64,000 bases of DNA from assembly GCF_002368035.1 (NCBI RefSeq), contig NZ_AP018222.1, positions 3,961,534 to 4,025,533 of the forward strand, given 5' to 3'. The DNA is from Nostoc linckia NIES-25. GTDB lineage: Bacteria; Cyanobacteriota; Cyanobacteriia; Cyanobacteriales; Nostocaceae. How positions within the stretch are numbered: position 1 is the first letter of the stretch; each line of letters starts with the position of its first letter. Both the position numbers and the translations under genes were made by a program. The notes under the pieces were generated by a model, which was not told the origin of the DNA, ran no database searches, and worked only from the letters and a program-made list of their open reading frames with translations. Positions 45,555 through 54,491 of the stretch are shown here, in pieces.

Positions 45555-47147
45555 TCAATTAATGGGCACACTCCACCAAGCTAAAGCATAAGGTTGAGTT
45601 GTTTCATTTAGTTTTTGACGAAACTGGACGCGGATTTTGTAATTTCCAGTAGCAGCAACGGGGCAAAAAATATGTTCTACACTATCGATTTGGCTGATGG
45701 AAGAACAAACAACACCGCCATCTTTTTGAGCATCAGCTTTTACTAAGTACAGATCGAGATTATTCAAACCGCGATCGCGAAAATTTTCACCCACATCATA
45801 CTGCTGATTTTTATTGCGATCGTTGAGTTCTACCAATCGATCCCAACTCAGAGTAATTGCTACAAAACTACCCTGTTTTAACGGTTTAGCTAGGGAATAA
45901 TCAACAGAACCTCCAACATCGATTGTGCGATAATCCCAACCAATAGAGGACACCGCAGCTGATGGCTGCCATTGACCAGCATTAAATTGCTGATAAGCAC
46001 GAAAAACATTCAAATGACCTGCTCCCATTTGGGCATCCAAAGGAATTTTTGGATCTTTGTAAGCATCAGAAGCCAGCCAATCTTGATTTTGCTTATCAAT
46101 TAATGTCCGAGTCATTCCCAAACGCAAACCATTGCCGCTATCTTGGATTTTGTCTGCTGAATTGAGCAAAACAGCTTTCATCACTTGATGACGCCGAGAA
46201 TCTGTACTCCAATTCGGTCGTTTTGTTCGCAACTGTCGATCGCCAAGTTCCTGCAACAAAGCAACACTAGCAGTAACCTGAGGTGCAGCAAAACTTGTCC
46301 CCGTCACCTTGTTTAACTTGCCATCTGGATTAAGTAAATTGATGTTACTACCAGGAGCAACTAAACTGATAGCCCGACGCCCACCAGTATTAAACTCCCT
46401 CCCAGCAAGCCGCCCAGTTACTCCTTGATTTGCACCAGCCAGATTAGCAACATCTACTTTATTAAAAACTCCACCCCTGCGGGATGAAAAAGCGACGTTG
46501 ATTCCGTTAAAATTATCTGTAGGAATGGGAATACCGCCCTTTCCTTGGTTGCCGGCGATCGCATACAAAACATCATGAACGCGACCAGACCAGTCAACAC
46601 ATAAAGTTAACAAAGCATTGCCGTCTAGAGTCGCCTGCGGTCGAGGATCGCGGCTCAGAGGTTCGCCAAAACTAAAGTTAATCGCACGGACATCGCCACT
46701 ATTTTGTAGCGCTACATGCTGTGCCGATAAGCACTCTTCTGGCTGACCCATATTTTTAGTTGAACCGACAGCAGACGAGTAAAGTCGCGCTCCCGGAGCA
46801 ACTCCTGGTATGCCTTTGTCTCTACTCACCATCACACCAGCAACATTGTAAGCATGGGGGTCAACACCGCTATTAGACTTAGCTGGCCCATTGCGTAAGA
46901 ACACCGCAGCTAAAGATATAGCGCGGTTTTTAGACACCGCCTTATCCCAACCAAACATTCCCGGCCGACCGATTTCTACTTGACCAATAGCAATCTTGCG
47001 ACCGATTAAATTATAAGGACTTTGATGTAGCTTGAGAGCGTCAATGCCATTAGTTCCCAAGGGAGACTCTAAAACTGAAGCAATTACCGGTGCACTCACA
47101 CACGAAGCACTCAATCCCCAAATTATCCAAGTTAGTTTTTTAGTCAT
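45555..47147 (-). CDS. Subtilase (S8) family protein with Glu in place of the catalytic Asp
   Basis: A 530-residue protein with a signal peptide (residues 1-24, LTWIIWGLSASCVSAPVIAS). The S8 domain shows His98 in DPHAYNVAGVMVS (the HGTHVAG position), the oxyanion Asn in YAIAGNQG and the nucleophile Ser285 in GTSFAAPQV. At the usual Asp site the sequence is IAIGQVEIGRPG, with Glu58. A C-terminal beta domain (TIDVGGSVDYSLAKPL to NYKIRVQFRQK) resembles proprotein-convertase or PPC modules. It is probably a secreted protease, if Glu can serve in the triad. The ATG lies in an ATGACTA heptamer array. The serpin gene follows on the same strand. Confidence 0.85.
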   Translation of the reverse strand: MTKKLTWIIWGLSASCVSAPVIASVLESPLGTNGIDALKLHQSPYNLIGRKIAIGQVEIGRPGMFGWDKAVSKNRAISLAAVFLRNGPAKSNSGVDPHAYNVAGVMVSRDKGIPGVAPGARLYSSAVGSTKNMGQPEECLSAQHVALQNSGDVRAINFSFGEPLSRDPRPQATLDGNALLTLCVDWSGRVHDVLYAIAGNQGKGGIPIPTDNFNGINVAFSSRRGGVFNKVDVANLAGANQGVTGRLAGREFNTGGRRAISLVAPGSNINLLNPDGKLNKVTGTSFAAPQVTASVALLQELGDRQLRTKRPNWSTDSRRHQVMKAVLLNSADKIQDSGNGLRLGMTRTLIDKQNQDWLASDAYKDPKIPLDAQMGAGHLNVFRAYQQFNAGQWQPSAAVSSIGWDYRTIDVGGSVDYSLAKPLKQGSFVAITLSWDRLVELNDRNKNQQYDVGENFRDRGLNNLDLYLVKADAQKDGGVVCSSISQIDSVEHIFCPVAATGNYKIRVQFRQKLNETTQPYALAWWSVPIN

Positions 47148-47196
47148 TAGTTATTAGTCATTAGTCATTAGTCATTGGTCATTGGTCAAGAGTTAG
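47145..47196 (-). repeat. ATGACTA heptamer array at the subtilase start
   Basis: Tagtcat/tggtcat units (minus strand ATGACTA/ATGACCA) run from the start codon at 47145-47147 to about 47196. The start codon itself fits the repeat register with one variant unit. Confidence 0.75.
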
Positions 47197-47323
47197 GAGT
47201 TATTATTCTCCCTCTGCTCTGGTGTTATCTACTCCTGCAAAAAGGCCGGGATCGAAGTTATGAGTCTTGCTCAATACTTTGTTACAATGATTACAGACGA
47301 GGACGCTTAAAAATCCACTAGCC

Positions 47324-48031
47324 ATGACCCAAAACCCATCTCAAAAGCCCATTGTAATTTCTCCATCTATCCTATCAGCCGATTTTAGCCGTCTGGGTGA
47401 CGAAATTCGCGCTGTAGACGCGGCCGGAGCAGATTGGATTCATGTTGATGTAATGGACGGTCGTTTTGTACCTAATATTACGATAGGCCCTCTGATTGTG
47501 GAGGCGATTCGTCCAGTTACAACGAAGCCATTGGATGTCCACTTGATGATTGTGGAGCCAGAAAAGTATGTAGAAGGATTTGCTAAAGCGGGTGCTGATA
47601 TTATTTCTGTACACGCAGAACATAATGCTTCCCCACATTTGCACCGCACTTTGGGACAAATTAAAGAACTTGGTAAGAAAGCTGGTGTTGTACTCAATCC
47701 TGGCACTCCTCTGGAGTTAATTGAATACGTTCTGGATCTGTGCGATTTAGTACTGATTATGAGCGTAAACCCCGGCTTTGGCGGTCAAAGCTTTATCCCC
47801 GGTGTGTTACCTAAAATCCGCAAGCTGCGCCAATTATGTGAGGAACGCGGTCTCGATCCTTGGATTGAAGTGGATGGTGGTCTAAAGGCAAATAATACAT
47901 GGCAAGTTTTGGAAGCTGGAGCTAATGCGATCGTTGCTGGTTCGGCTGTGTTTAACACCAATGATTATGCACAGGCTATTACAGCAATTCGCAACAGCAA
48001 GCGTCCTACCCCAGAATTGGCCAAAGTTTAA
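47324..48031 (+). CDS. rpe: Ribulose-phosphate 3-epimerase
   Basis: A 235-residue TIM-barrel enzyme that interconverts ribulose 5-phosphate and xylulose 5-phosphate in the Calvin cycle and pentose-phosphate pathway. Family motifs are all present: ISPSILSADFSRLGDEI, WIHVDVMDGRFVPNITIGP (metal-binding His and Asp), DVHLMIVEPEKYV, GVVLNPGTPLELIEYVL, LIMSVNPGFGGQSFIPGVLPK and IEVDGGLKANN. Length is normal for the family and no signal peptide is present. The start at ATG 47324 is confirmed by alignment of the N-terminal KPIVISPSILSAD. A hairpin terminator follows at 48064. Confidence 0.97.
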   Translation: MTQNPSQKPIVISPSILSADFSRLGDEIRAVDAAGADWIHVDVMDGRFVPNITIGPLIVEAIRPVTTKPLDVHLMIVEPEKYVEGFAKAGADIISVHAEHNASPHLHRTLGQIKELGKKAGVVLNPGTPLELIEYVLDLCDLVLIMSVNPGFGGQSFIPGVLPKIRKLRQLCEERGLDPWIEVDGGLKANNTWQVLEAGANAIVAGSAVFNTNDYAQAITAIRNSKRPTPELAKV

Positions 48032-48063
48032 TTCATTTTTACATTGACTGTACTTTACAAAAG

Positions 48064-48098
48064 GTAGGTTGAGCAGATTAATTGCCCAACCTATTTTT
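48064..48098 (+). terminator. Rho-independent terminator after rpe
   Basis: AGGTTGAGCA and TGCCCAACCT pair (one mismatch) around a short A/T loop and are followed by atttttatt, about 33 bases past the rpe stop codon. Confidence 0.7.
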
Positions 48099-49164
48099 AT
48101 TGGAAATAAAAAACTGGAAGTTATTAAAATTTTGAACTTCCAGCCATTGCAATATAAATTGAAAGTTTATAAACCATACATAATCCAGGTTGGGAGGACT
48201 AGGATTACAATAGTCGAAAGAGAAGCGCGTAAGCCACTAGTTCTACCAGCCAAAACAACAATTTCACCCTAACTACTTCTATTTCCGTTCTTGGTGTTGA
48301 TGCTAAGCGTTTGCTTTATCAACTAAAGCAACACCAACCACAATATAGAAAGCTTTATCAGCATGACTAACACCGTCTGCAACTCGGTGAAAGCTGTATA
48401 AGATTTGGTTTGGGGGAAGCCACCTCTCCAAATTCTCTTTGCTTGGACTTTCTCGGAAAAAGAACCACCATTAGTAACGGTTGGTTTATTGGTCTTGGCG
48501 TAAGAATTATCTAATACATGAAATGCTGACTATTTTTATAATCAGTTTGATATATTTCATGTTGAGAACTAATGATTGATTTTATTTTTTAAATTAACTT
48601 GCTTGCCAGTCACCTCTATTTTGATTGAAGTTATTATTTTTAGTTTACCAATCTCCTCAGTATAAATTTGCCATTTTGGCAGATTTATACTAATGTGATT
48701 TGATTTCTTAACTTACAGTGGATTGCAACTTTGTGAGGTACAGGTAATTCTAAAGGCGTACCGCTACGGAACCCGTTTTATGAAAGCGTCTCGTAAAGAA
48801 GCGTACAGTCGTACCCTTCAGGAACGCTAAAAGCGAACGTCCCTACTCGCATACTTCATTTACCTGAAAAACGTTGTATTTACGCAGATAGGGAATGGAG
48901 AGTACGAATCTCATAAAACCTTGTCTGTAGAGTTAGAATCAGCTTTTTCGATTTGAAGGCTAGTTCTTGAGGCAATCAAATAAAAGTCCTATATGAAAAA
49001 TCTGCCATCCATTAAAAAATGGTATGGCAGTAGCTGAGAGACTTAATCAACTCTCAAGTGAAATCTATTGATGCAAAATATTTTTTCATGCAATCTCAAG
49101 TATCTCAAATAAATATTTTGAGTACTTCTTTTATTTTTCGTCGGACTGATTGATATTCTTTAAT
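48099..49164. other. Gene-free region between rpe and hetP
   Basis: More than 1 kb where rpe and hetP converge. No supported gene. Parts near 48250-48530 read for 30-odd codons on either strand without a recognisable motif and may be old gene debris. 48720-48850 contains gtaccgctacggaaccc and gaagcgtacagtcgtacc repeat-like segments. Confidence 0.5.
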
Positions 49165-49551
49165 TTACTGTGCCAGCCTGCGATCTAAACTACTACCACG
49201 GATTTCTGTTTTTTGCTTTCCAACTACTTCAAGATAAGGTATGTCTTTAATTTTGGTTAAGCAACTTGATGATACATTGCTCTGAGATCTGGAATCATTT
49301 GGCTGTTTGAGCAGTTTTATGTTTTCACTTTGCTGTTGGTTTACTCTACTAGCTTGAGAGTTTTCTTTCAACAACCGATTATAAGTACGATATGGAATGT
49401 AATGAAGAGGATTATAACCAGCAAATCGCAGCATTAAAACACACGCCCAGGAATACTTTCCAGCCAAAATTGCTTCAACTACTTTATCAAATTGTTGAGC
49501 CTTCATTGTCTTGTCTAAGTTACTACTAATACTAGCAATGTCTTGATTCAT
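49165..49551 (-). CDS. hetP: HetP-family heterocyst commitment protein
   Basis: A 128-residue protein. The N-terminal half carries the HetP family block: KAQQFDKVVEAILAGKYSWA, CVLMLRFAGYNPLHYIPYRT, YNRLLKEN. The second half is polar and variable (SQASRVNQQQSENIKLLKQP). In Anabaena PCC 7120 HetP and its relatives control commitment to heterocyst differentiation, and hetP is activated by HetR. Here a HetR-type palindrome lies about 540 bases upstream of the ATG, inside a gene-free region of more than 2 kb, as expected for a developmentally controlled gene. There are several HetP paralogues in this group, so orthology to hetP itself needs a tree. Confidence 0.85.
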   Translation of the reverse strand: MNQDIASISSNLDKTMKAQQFDKVVEAILAGKYSWACVLMLRFAGYNPLHYIPYRTYNRLLKENSQASRVNQQQSENIKLLKQPNDSRSQSNVSSSCLTKIKDIPYLEVVGKQKTEIRGSSLDRRLAQ

Positions 49552-50093
49552 AGTTTTTAGTTCTCTTGGGTAAAGTAAACTAGTTTGGTTGGGAGCAATT
49601 TTTGGTGTTTCAATTAAGGCTTACAAACTAGACTAGCCTTTTTGCAACTGTTTAATCGCTTGGTAGAAGTAATCGATAAACGCGATGTTGGATGTTCATT
49701 GAGAATAAGCATTCATCAACAGACGTGTAGATAAATTTCCCAAATTATCACTGGCGATCGCTGCTTTCAAGTCTCGGCATAACTATTGGTAGATGCAGCT
49801 TTGTCCTCTAATAACTTTCTCAACCCCTAATTCAATCAATTTTGCGATCTGAGACTTGTATAAATTACTACTAATAAATCTAAATCATTTCCGGGAAATT
49901 TCTAAACTTTTTAACACTACTACAAAAAATTATTTACCTTTGGGCATTTTAAACGCCATTTGTATTTATACTATTTTTTGTGGTTAGTGCCACCTGCTAT
50001 ATTAGCAGATTTATAAGTTAAATTTACCGATGAATTTTCAATATTCATTTATGTATTGTGCAACTTTTAGCTTTGTCATATCTGCTAATTAAT

Positions 50094-50110
50094 GAGGGGT
50101 AAGACCCCTC
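50094..50110 (-). promoter_or_regulatory. HetR-binding palindrome upstream of hetP
   Basis: GAGGGGTAAGACCCCTC on the plus strand reads GAGGGGTCTTACCCCTC on the minus strand, the direction of hetP. The 7-bp arms GAGGGGT/ACCCCTC with a 3-base centre equal the HetR site I recall from the Anabaena hetP promoter (GAGGGGTCTAACCCCTC), with one central difference. It lies 543 bases before the hetP start. Confidence 0.85.
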
Positions 50111-50456
50111 AGACAATATGAATTTTTAACCATTATTATTGTCTAGTAGCTAGATGATAATATCATTAACTATCATCTTAAACAACATCACATTTCAGGA
50201 GTAAATATAGCGCTATCCCAAAAAATAGTAGGAAATTAATTCAATTATTTTTATACTCTTCTAGTTAGACAAAGATTATTTTATTGCCTAAAAATACTGC
50301 TAAAGAAGGATTTTGCTAAAGAAGCTTTATAATATAGCAATGATTTATGAATTTATTTTTAAACACTAAAAGTTATTTTATAGAAAATTAATTATTTAGT
50401 TTAAATCAATAATTGCATTCAAATATAATTGAGGATGATATTTTACTATACATATA

Positions 50457-50498
50457 CAATATAAAGCCTATCTTGTTAAAAAAGTAGGCTTTATATTG
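50457..50498. terminator. 14-bp perfect hairpin
   Basis: CAATATAAAGCCTA (50457-50470) pairs perfectly with TAGGCTTTATATTG (50485-50498) around a 14-base loop. It resembles a terminator usable in either direction and lies 0.35 kb upstream of the HetR palindrome relative to hetP. It could end an unannotated small RNA. Confidence 0.5.
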
Positions 50499-51387
50499 TT
50501 GAATATTAAGTACTATTAATTAATCCTAAAAGCTTTATTTAATAAATATAGGTTTATGGAATATCTAACTATTGAAATAAATAAGAATATCAATACAGTT
50601 ATAATAGCGAAAATAATGAATGAAACCTATAAATTAGTATAAATAGTTGATGAATGTATTGTTAATTTAGATACCTCGGCTTTAAACAAGGTACGCTCTG
50701 TATGACCAATGCTGGAGAGGCGGAGGGATATGATGAATTTAGTAGGATATTGACTAATTTGGGTTAATTTATCTTGAAATTAGCGTTCCTACTCAATAGG
50801 TAGGATTATGTTGCTTGACTCTAAGCCAGAATTGTTGGCTTCTTAACTGGGCGATGCCTGCGGTTTTTGCTAGCCTACGCAATTTTTCTCCTTACCAGAC
50901 AAATAGATCGGAAATTTCTTGCCAATAAGCTATCTACGGGTTATGATATGAGTCCGGCTAATTAAGCTTGCCTAAACTACTAGCACCTCATATCCCAAAG
51001 TTTGGGCTACTTCTGCTAAAACCGAAAGAAAACCCCTGTGCGGTCTATCCGCCCAAATTAACGCAAAGTCTAGATATCTTGGCGTTTATGTTTGGAATAT
51101 TGCCAGCTTTCTTGGGAAAACACCCTGGACAGTGTTAGCAATTTTTATCGCTAAAGCTAGTAATATTTGCATTTTTTGAAACGTAGTCTTGAATTTTCAC
51201 TCCTTTAACTCTTACCATTACTGAAATTTTCCTTCCCTTCCGGAAATACTCGGAAAATAAAATCACAAATTTAGACTCTGGCTTTTTACGCTATGTGGAA
51301 AAGCTAGGGAGTGGATAGAGACGCGATTAACGCTTGTCTATACGGAGTGGGGAAAATTCCTACAGGATATTGTTGGCGAATCAAGCG

Positions 51388-51595
51388 TCATTGGTGTCAA
51401 CTTAACGTAGAACCGATCTCCCGCAAGGAACTGAAGTTCCTTGCTCATAGCAAAAGTAATCTAAAGATTACTAAATATCCCCCAAGATTTTGAGTCTACT
51501 TCAGTAGACAGTAGCTCAAAGCCCGTGAAATTTATTTCTTGGCGGGTGAGGAAGCCAACACCGAAGCTATTTCTAGCTTAAGTTGACACCAATGA
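51388..51595. mobile_element. MITE-like element B, 208 bp with 18-bp perfect terminal inverted repeats
   Basis: TCATTGGTGTCAACTTAA (51388-51405) is exactly inverted at 51578-51595. Inside lie three consecutive hairpins with two-base loops: gcaaggaact-ga-agttccttgc (51423-51444), agtaatct-aa-agattact (51455-51472) and gtctact-tc-agtagac (51494-51509). The ends match element A at 28556-28762, but the interiors differ. There is no coding capacity. Confidence 0.75.
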
Positions 51596-51640
51596 TCGGG
51601 CGTCACACCCTACATTCACGCTTTTTCGCTATCCAACAGA

Positions 51641-51669
51641 TGTAGAGACGTTGCAATGCAACGTCTCTA
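51641..51669. repeat. GTAGAGACGTTGCA palindrome
   Basis: The 14-base arm GTAGAGACGTTGCA is followed after one base by its exact inverse TGCAACGTCTCTAC, a perfect hairpin of a form common between genes in Nostoc genomes. Confidence 0.7.
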
Positions 51670-51800
51670 CCAACGATTTTGTGGGTAAACGAGGGGTCTT
51701 ACCTTCATTCGCCAACTGCATTGTACAAGGAGAGAGATTTTGCAGATAACACTGAAAAGTTAGCCATTTTTCCAGGTAAGGGGAGAGTATATTTGTGAAG

Positions 51801-54251
51801 TTAATTAATCAGTAAATAAATTCCCCAGATGGCCATTGGGCGCAGGTAAGTGCAAGCGCGAAAAGTGCCAGTTGCGGTGATGGCTTCAGGGGTGCGAAAT
51901 TGTAGTCCATTGTCGTAAATTTGCTGCACTACAGCTTCAGTCAGCTTAAATGCTTCATCTTTCATTCCCATCTGCACAAGAAAAGCGGCCAAGCCAAAGT
52001 TGATTCCCGTCCACACTTCCAAAGGATGAGTAGCTTTGGGGTTTTCTGGCGAACCATCAGGACGAACGCCGTTAGCAGCACCAAATTTACCATCACAGAA
52101 TTTCAAAAAGCAGGCATCATAAACAGTTCTCAACGCAGAGAGGGCACGATCGCTCGGTACAATATCTGGTAATCCTAGCAATCGGGCGTAGAACTGTCCG
52201 CACAATTGATCTGCCATCACCACATCAGAACCACTTTCACTATCGAGTCGATAATACTGCCCATTCCAAAGCTTTTCTTGATAAATTGGGCCGGATTGTT
52301 TTAACCAAGCTTCATAGGTGGATTTTTGAAATTCTAAGTCGTTGCGATCGCCAAGGTTGTGATTTAATAAAACTTGGCTAATGGCGATCGCAGCTTCTAA
52401 CGCCGCTAACCACAACCCGCCACAATAGGCGCTGACACCTTGCAACCGCCAGTCATCAAATGTTTGATCGGGCGCACCAGAATTTTCGGGAATACCATCG
52501 CCATCTAGGTCAAAAGTTTTCAGGTAGTCGAGAGTCTTAACAACTGCATCCCAACACTCTGCCAAGAATTCCACATCTTCACCACCCGCGAACAGAAAAT
52601 CTCGGTATACTTGCAAGACAAAATCGCTACCTAAATCTTTCCATAAATTGCAGTCTTGATAGCTGGTATAGTTAGTTTTCTCCCAGACGTGTTCGTTAGG
52701 TGCGCCTAAATCGTGGGGTGTTGCGCCAACGGCTTTACGAACTGCAAGGGGACTTTCTGCCTTAATTGTCATGTAATAGCCAATGATTCGGGGAGTGTCA
52801 TCACCTTGGGGAATTGCCCGTGCAAATGCCCGTATCACTGATTTTTCCAATTCTGGAAACAGCATCAACAAGGCAAAAGAACCATACAACCGCACATCTA
52901 GACTTTCATACCAGCGATAATCTAGGCACTCCAGTACCGCAAACTGCCCGATGGGGTCAAGTTTTGATGCTGCACTCCAGAGAGTACCGCCACAGGTGAG
53001 GTCGTAAAGCTCATTAAATAAAGCCATTTTGAACCAAGAAGCCAAATCTTTGCGGTCGAGAATGGGTTGTTGCCAACTTTGAATTTGCGATCGCCAAGTT
53101 TGGTATTGTTGTAAAGCGGTAGATGCGATCGCCCAAGCATGACTACCATCTTTACCAAAAAAGTCTGTGTATCTGCGATAGTAATTTATTCCAGCAGCAA
53201 ATTCTGTAATCGGCAAATCCCAAGCCAGAACAAAGGGAATTTCCAGAGTTTCGCCTGGTTGGAGAGTAAAACGAAGTGCGATCGCAGCTGCTAGTTGTGT
53301 GTTTTCTGCTGCTGGGGTAGTGTCTTGATAATTAGGTAAAGAACCATCACGAGCAAAGGTTTGCCATACATCTTCACCCGTACCGATGGAATTCCAGCGC
53401 GTATGATAAAATACTTCCACTCCTGGATGCTTCAAAGTTGCAATACACCAGGTTCCATCCCCTTCTTCCAATGGTTTGTCGCTATCAACCCGACCTAAAA
53501 GACAACCAAAGTATTCTGAATTTTCTACAATCTGATTGTAATTTCCTTGACTTTCGCCCCAGCGTGGTTGGTATTCATAAACTGGGCTACCATCATCGCG
53601 CACCTGTACTTGAGGAGATTTGAGGGCATTAGTAAACCAACCCACCATATTTTCCCAGGTGAACATGATGCCTAGAGTAATAGGTGCATTTGTGGGGTTG
53701 TGAGCATTCCAATGGAAAACCGCCACAGGGTAACTAGTTTCTTGGTAATTGCCCGCCCATACAGGGGAAAACTGTTCGCAAGTCAACTGTGTTTGAAAAA
53801 CATTTTCATACACAAACCAGCTACGGGGATACAGGGCATGATATTCGCCAGTTTGCTGTCGATATATCGAGTTAAGTTCTCCACTGCTCCCTTGCTCGTC
53901 TGCTTTCCTGCTACCTGGATACCACTGCCATGCTTTGAGGCTACCATCCTCAGGTGCTTGGGTAGACAAAGCATAAGCTTGGGTAGATGTATCATTGGAC
54001 TCAAATACACTAAATTGACAGGCGGGCGCGTTTTTGAAGATATGCTCGCCGCCATCAATGTGCCATAGATTAAAGTCTCCCCGTGAAGAACGACCGATGC
54101 AACCTGCACCAAAGCCACCTAATGGCGCACCATGCCAAGGCCCATCATCAAGATTACTTGCGTAACGGACAGTATAAGGTTTATCCCAGCCTAAACCGAT
54201 GGGACGATTCCAAGTGCAAGCGGGAATTTTCGGGGAGTATTGATTTGTCAT
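51801..54251 (-). CDS. GH116 beta-glucosidase/glucosylceramidase-like enzyme
   Basis: An 816-residue protein matching the GH116 family (GBA2-like, non-lysosomal glucosylceramidases and microbial beta-glucosidases). The N-terminal beta domain begins IPACTWNRPIGLGWDKPYTV with GAPLGGFGAGCIGRSSRGDF, an FxxGxGG-like family mark. The catalytic helical barrel occupies the second half: NLWKDLGSDFVLQVYRDFLF, DGIPENSGAPDQTFDDWRLQ and SAYCGGLWLAALEAA. Asp599/Asp600 in FDDW are at the position of the general acid/base. No signal peptide is present, so the enzyme appears cytosolic. The substrate is unknown. It is well separated from neighbours and lies upstream of the hetP control region. Confidence 0.88.
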   Translation of the reverse strand: MTNQYSPKIPACTWNRPIGLGWDKPYTVRYASNLDDGPWHGAPLGGFGAGCIGRSSRGDFNLWHIDGGEHIFKNAPACQFSVFESNDTSTQAYALSTQAPEDGSLKAWQWYPGSRKADEQGSSGELNSIYRQQTGEYHALYPRSWFVYENVFQTQLTCEQFSPVWAGNYQETSYPVAVFHWNAHNPTNAPITLGIMFTWENMVGWFTNALKSPQVQVRDDGSPVYEYQPRWGESQGNYNQIVENSEYFGCLLGRVDSDKPLEEGDGTWCIATLKHPGVEVFYHTRWNSIGTGEDVWQTFARDGSLPNYQDTTPAAENTQLAAAIALRFTLQPGETLEIPFVLAWDLPITEFAAGINYYRRYTDFFGKDGSHAWAIASTALQQYQTWRSQIQSWQQPILDRKDLASWFKMALFNELYDLTCGGTLWSAASKLDPIGQFAVLECLDYRWYESLDVRLYGSFALLMLFPELEKSVIRAFARAIPQGDDTPRIIGYYMTIKAESPLAVRKAVGATPHDLGAPNEHVWEKTNYTSYQDCNLWKDLGSDFVLQVYRDFLFAGGEDVEFLAECWDAVVKTLDYLKTFDLDGDGIPENSGAPDQTFDDWRLQGVSAYCGGLWLAALEAAIAISQVLLNHNLGDRNDLEFQKSTYEAWLKQSGPIYQEKLWNGQYYRLDSESGSDVVMADQLCGQFYARLLGLPDIVPSDRALSALRTVYDACFLKFCDGKFGAANGVRPDGSPENPKATHPLEVWTGINFGLAAFLVQMGMKDEAFKLTEAVVQQIYDNGLQFRTPEAITATGTFRACTYLRPMAIWGIYLLIN

Positions 54252-54330
54252 CGCCTGATGTCACTGCGTGGAGTTACGTCCATGAAGACTAGCGCGATGT
54301 ACGGTTTTTATCAAGTAGCAAAGTAGTGGG

Positions 54331-54475
54331 TGTGGGGCAAACAGGGTATGGGGAAAGGCAAAGGGGTATGGTTCGACAAGCTCACCAACCGGGGAAAAGG
54401 GGGAAGATTAAATTTATTCCTTTTCCCTTTAACCTTTAACCTTTTCCCCTGCCTTCCCTGCCCCCCATCTCCCCA
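54331..54475 (-). repeat. Dispersed repeat copy 3 (inverted)
   Basis: The minus strand reads ggggaaaaggttaaaggtta and onward as in copy 1, flanked by purine/pyrimidine shoulders. A short cgacaagctcaccaacc segment interrupts one shoulder. It fills most of the gap between the GH116 gene and the coiled-coil protein gene. Confidence 0.8.
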
Positions 54476-54491
54476 GTCCTTGATACGTCTA

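Larger units (their letters stand above)
49552..51800. other. 2.2-kb gene-free region upstream of hetP
   Basis: Very AT-rich. It contains the HetR-type palindrome (50094-50110), a long hairpin (50457-50498), an inverted-repeat element (51388-51595) and a 29-bp palindrome (51641-51669). A minus-strand stretch near 50972-51083 stays open and reads like protein (LDFALIWADRPHRGFLSVLA), with stops on both sides; it is probably a gene fossil. A TCCGGA hexamer sits at 51239. No intact gene was seen. Confidence 0.6.

Noticed and set aside
47145..47196. CRISPR-like array of short repeats
   Set aside because: The units are 7 bases without spacers; this and the other arrays are heptamer repeats. No CRISPR repeat-spacer pattern or cas gene was seen in the window.
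48069..48272. 67-codon frame after rpe
   Set aside because: It begins inside the rpe terminator hairpin and shows no family features.
51239..51244. TCCGGA as a DIF-class developmental promoter element
   Set aside because: A six-base palindrome occurs often by chance; no start site or downstream transcript is known here, and one more copy lies near 3952 in an unrelated place.
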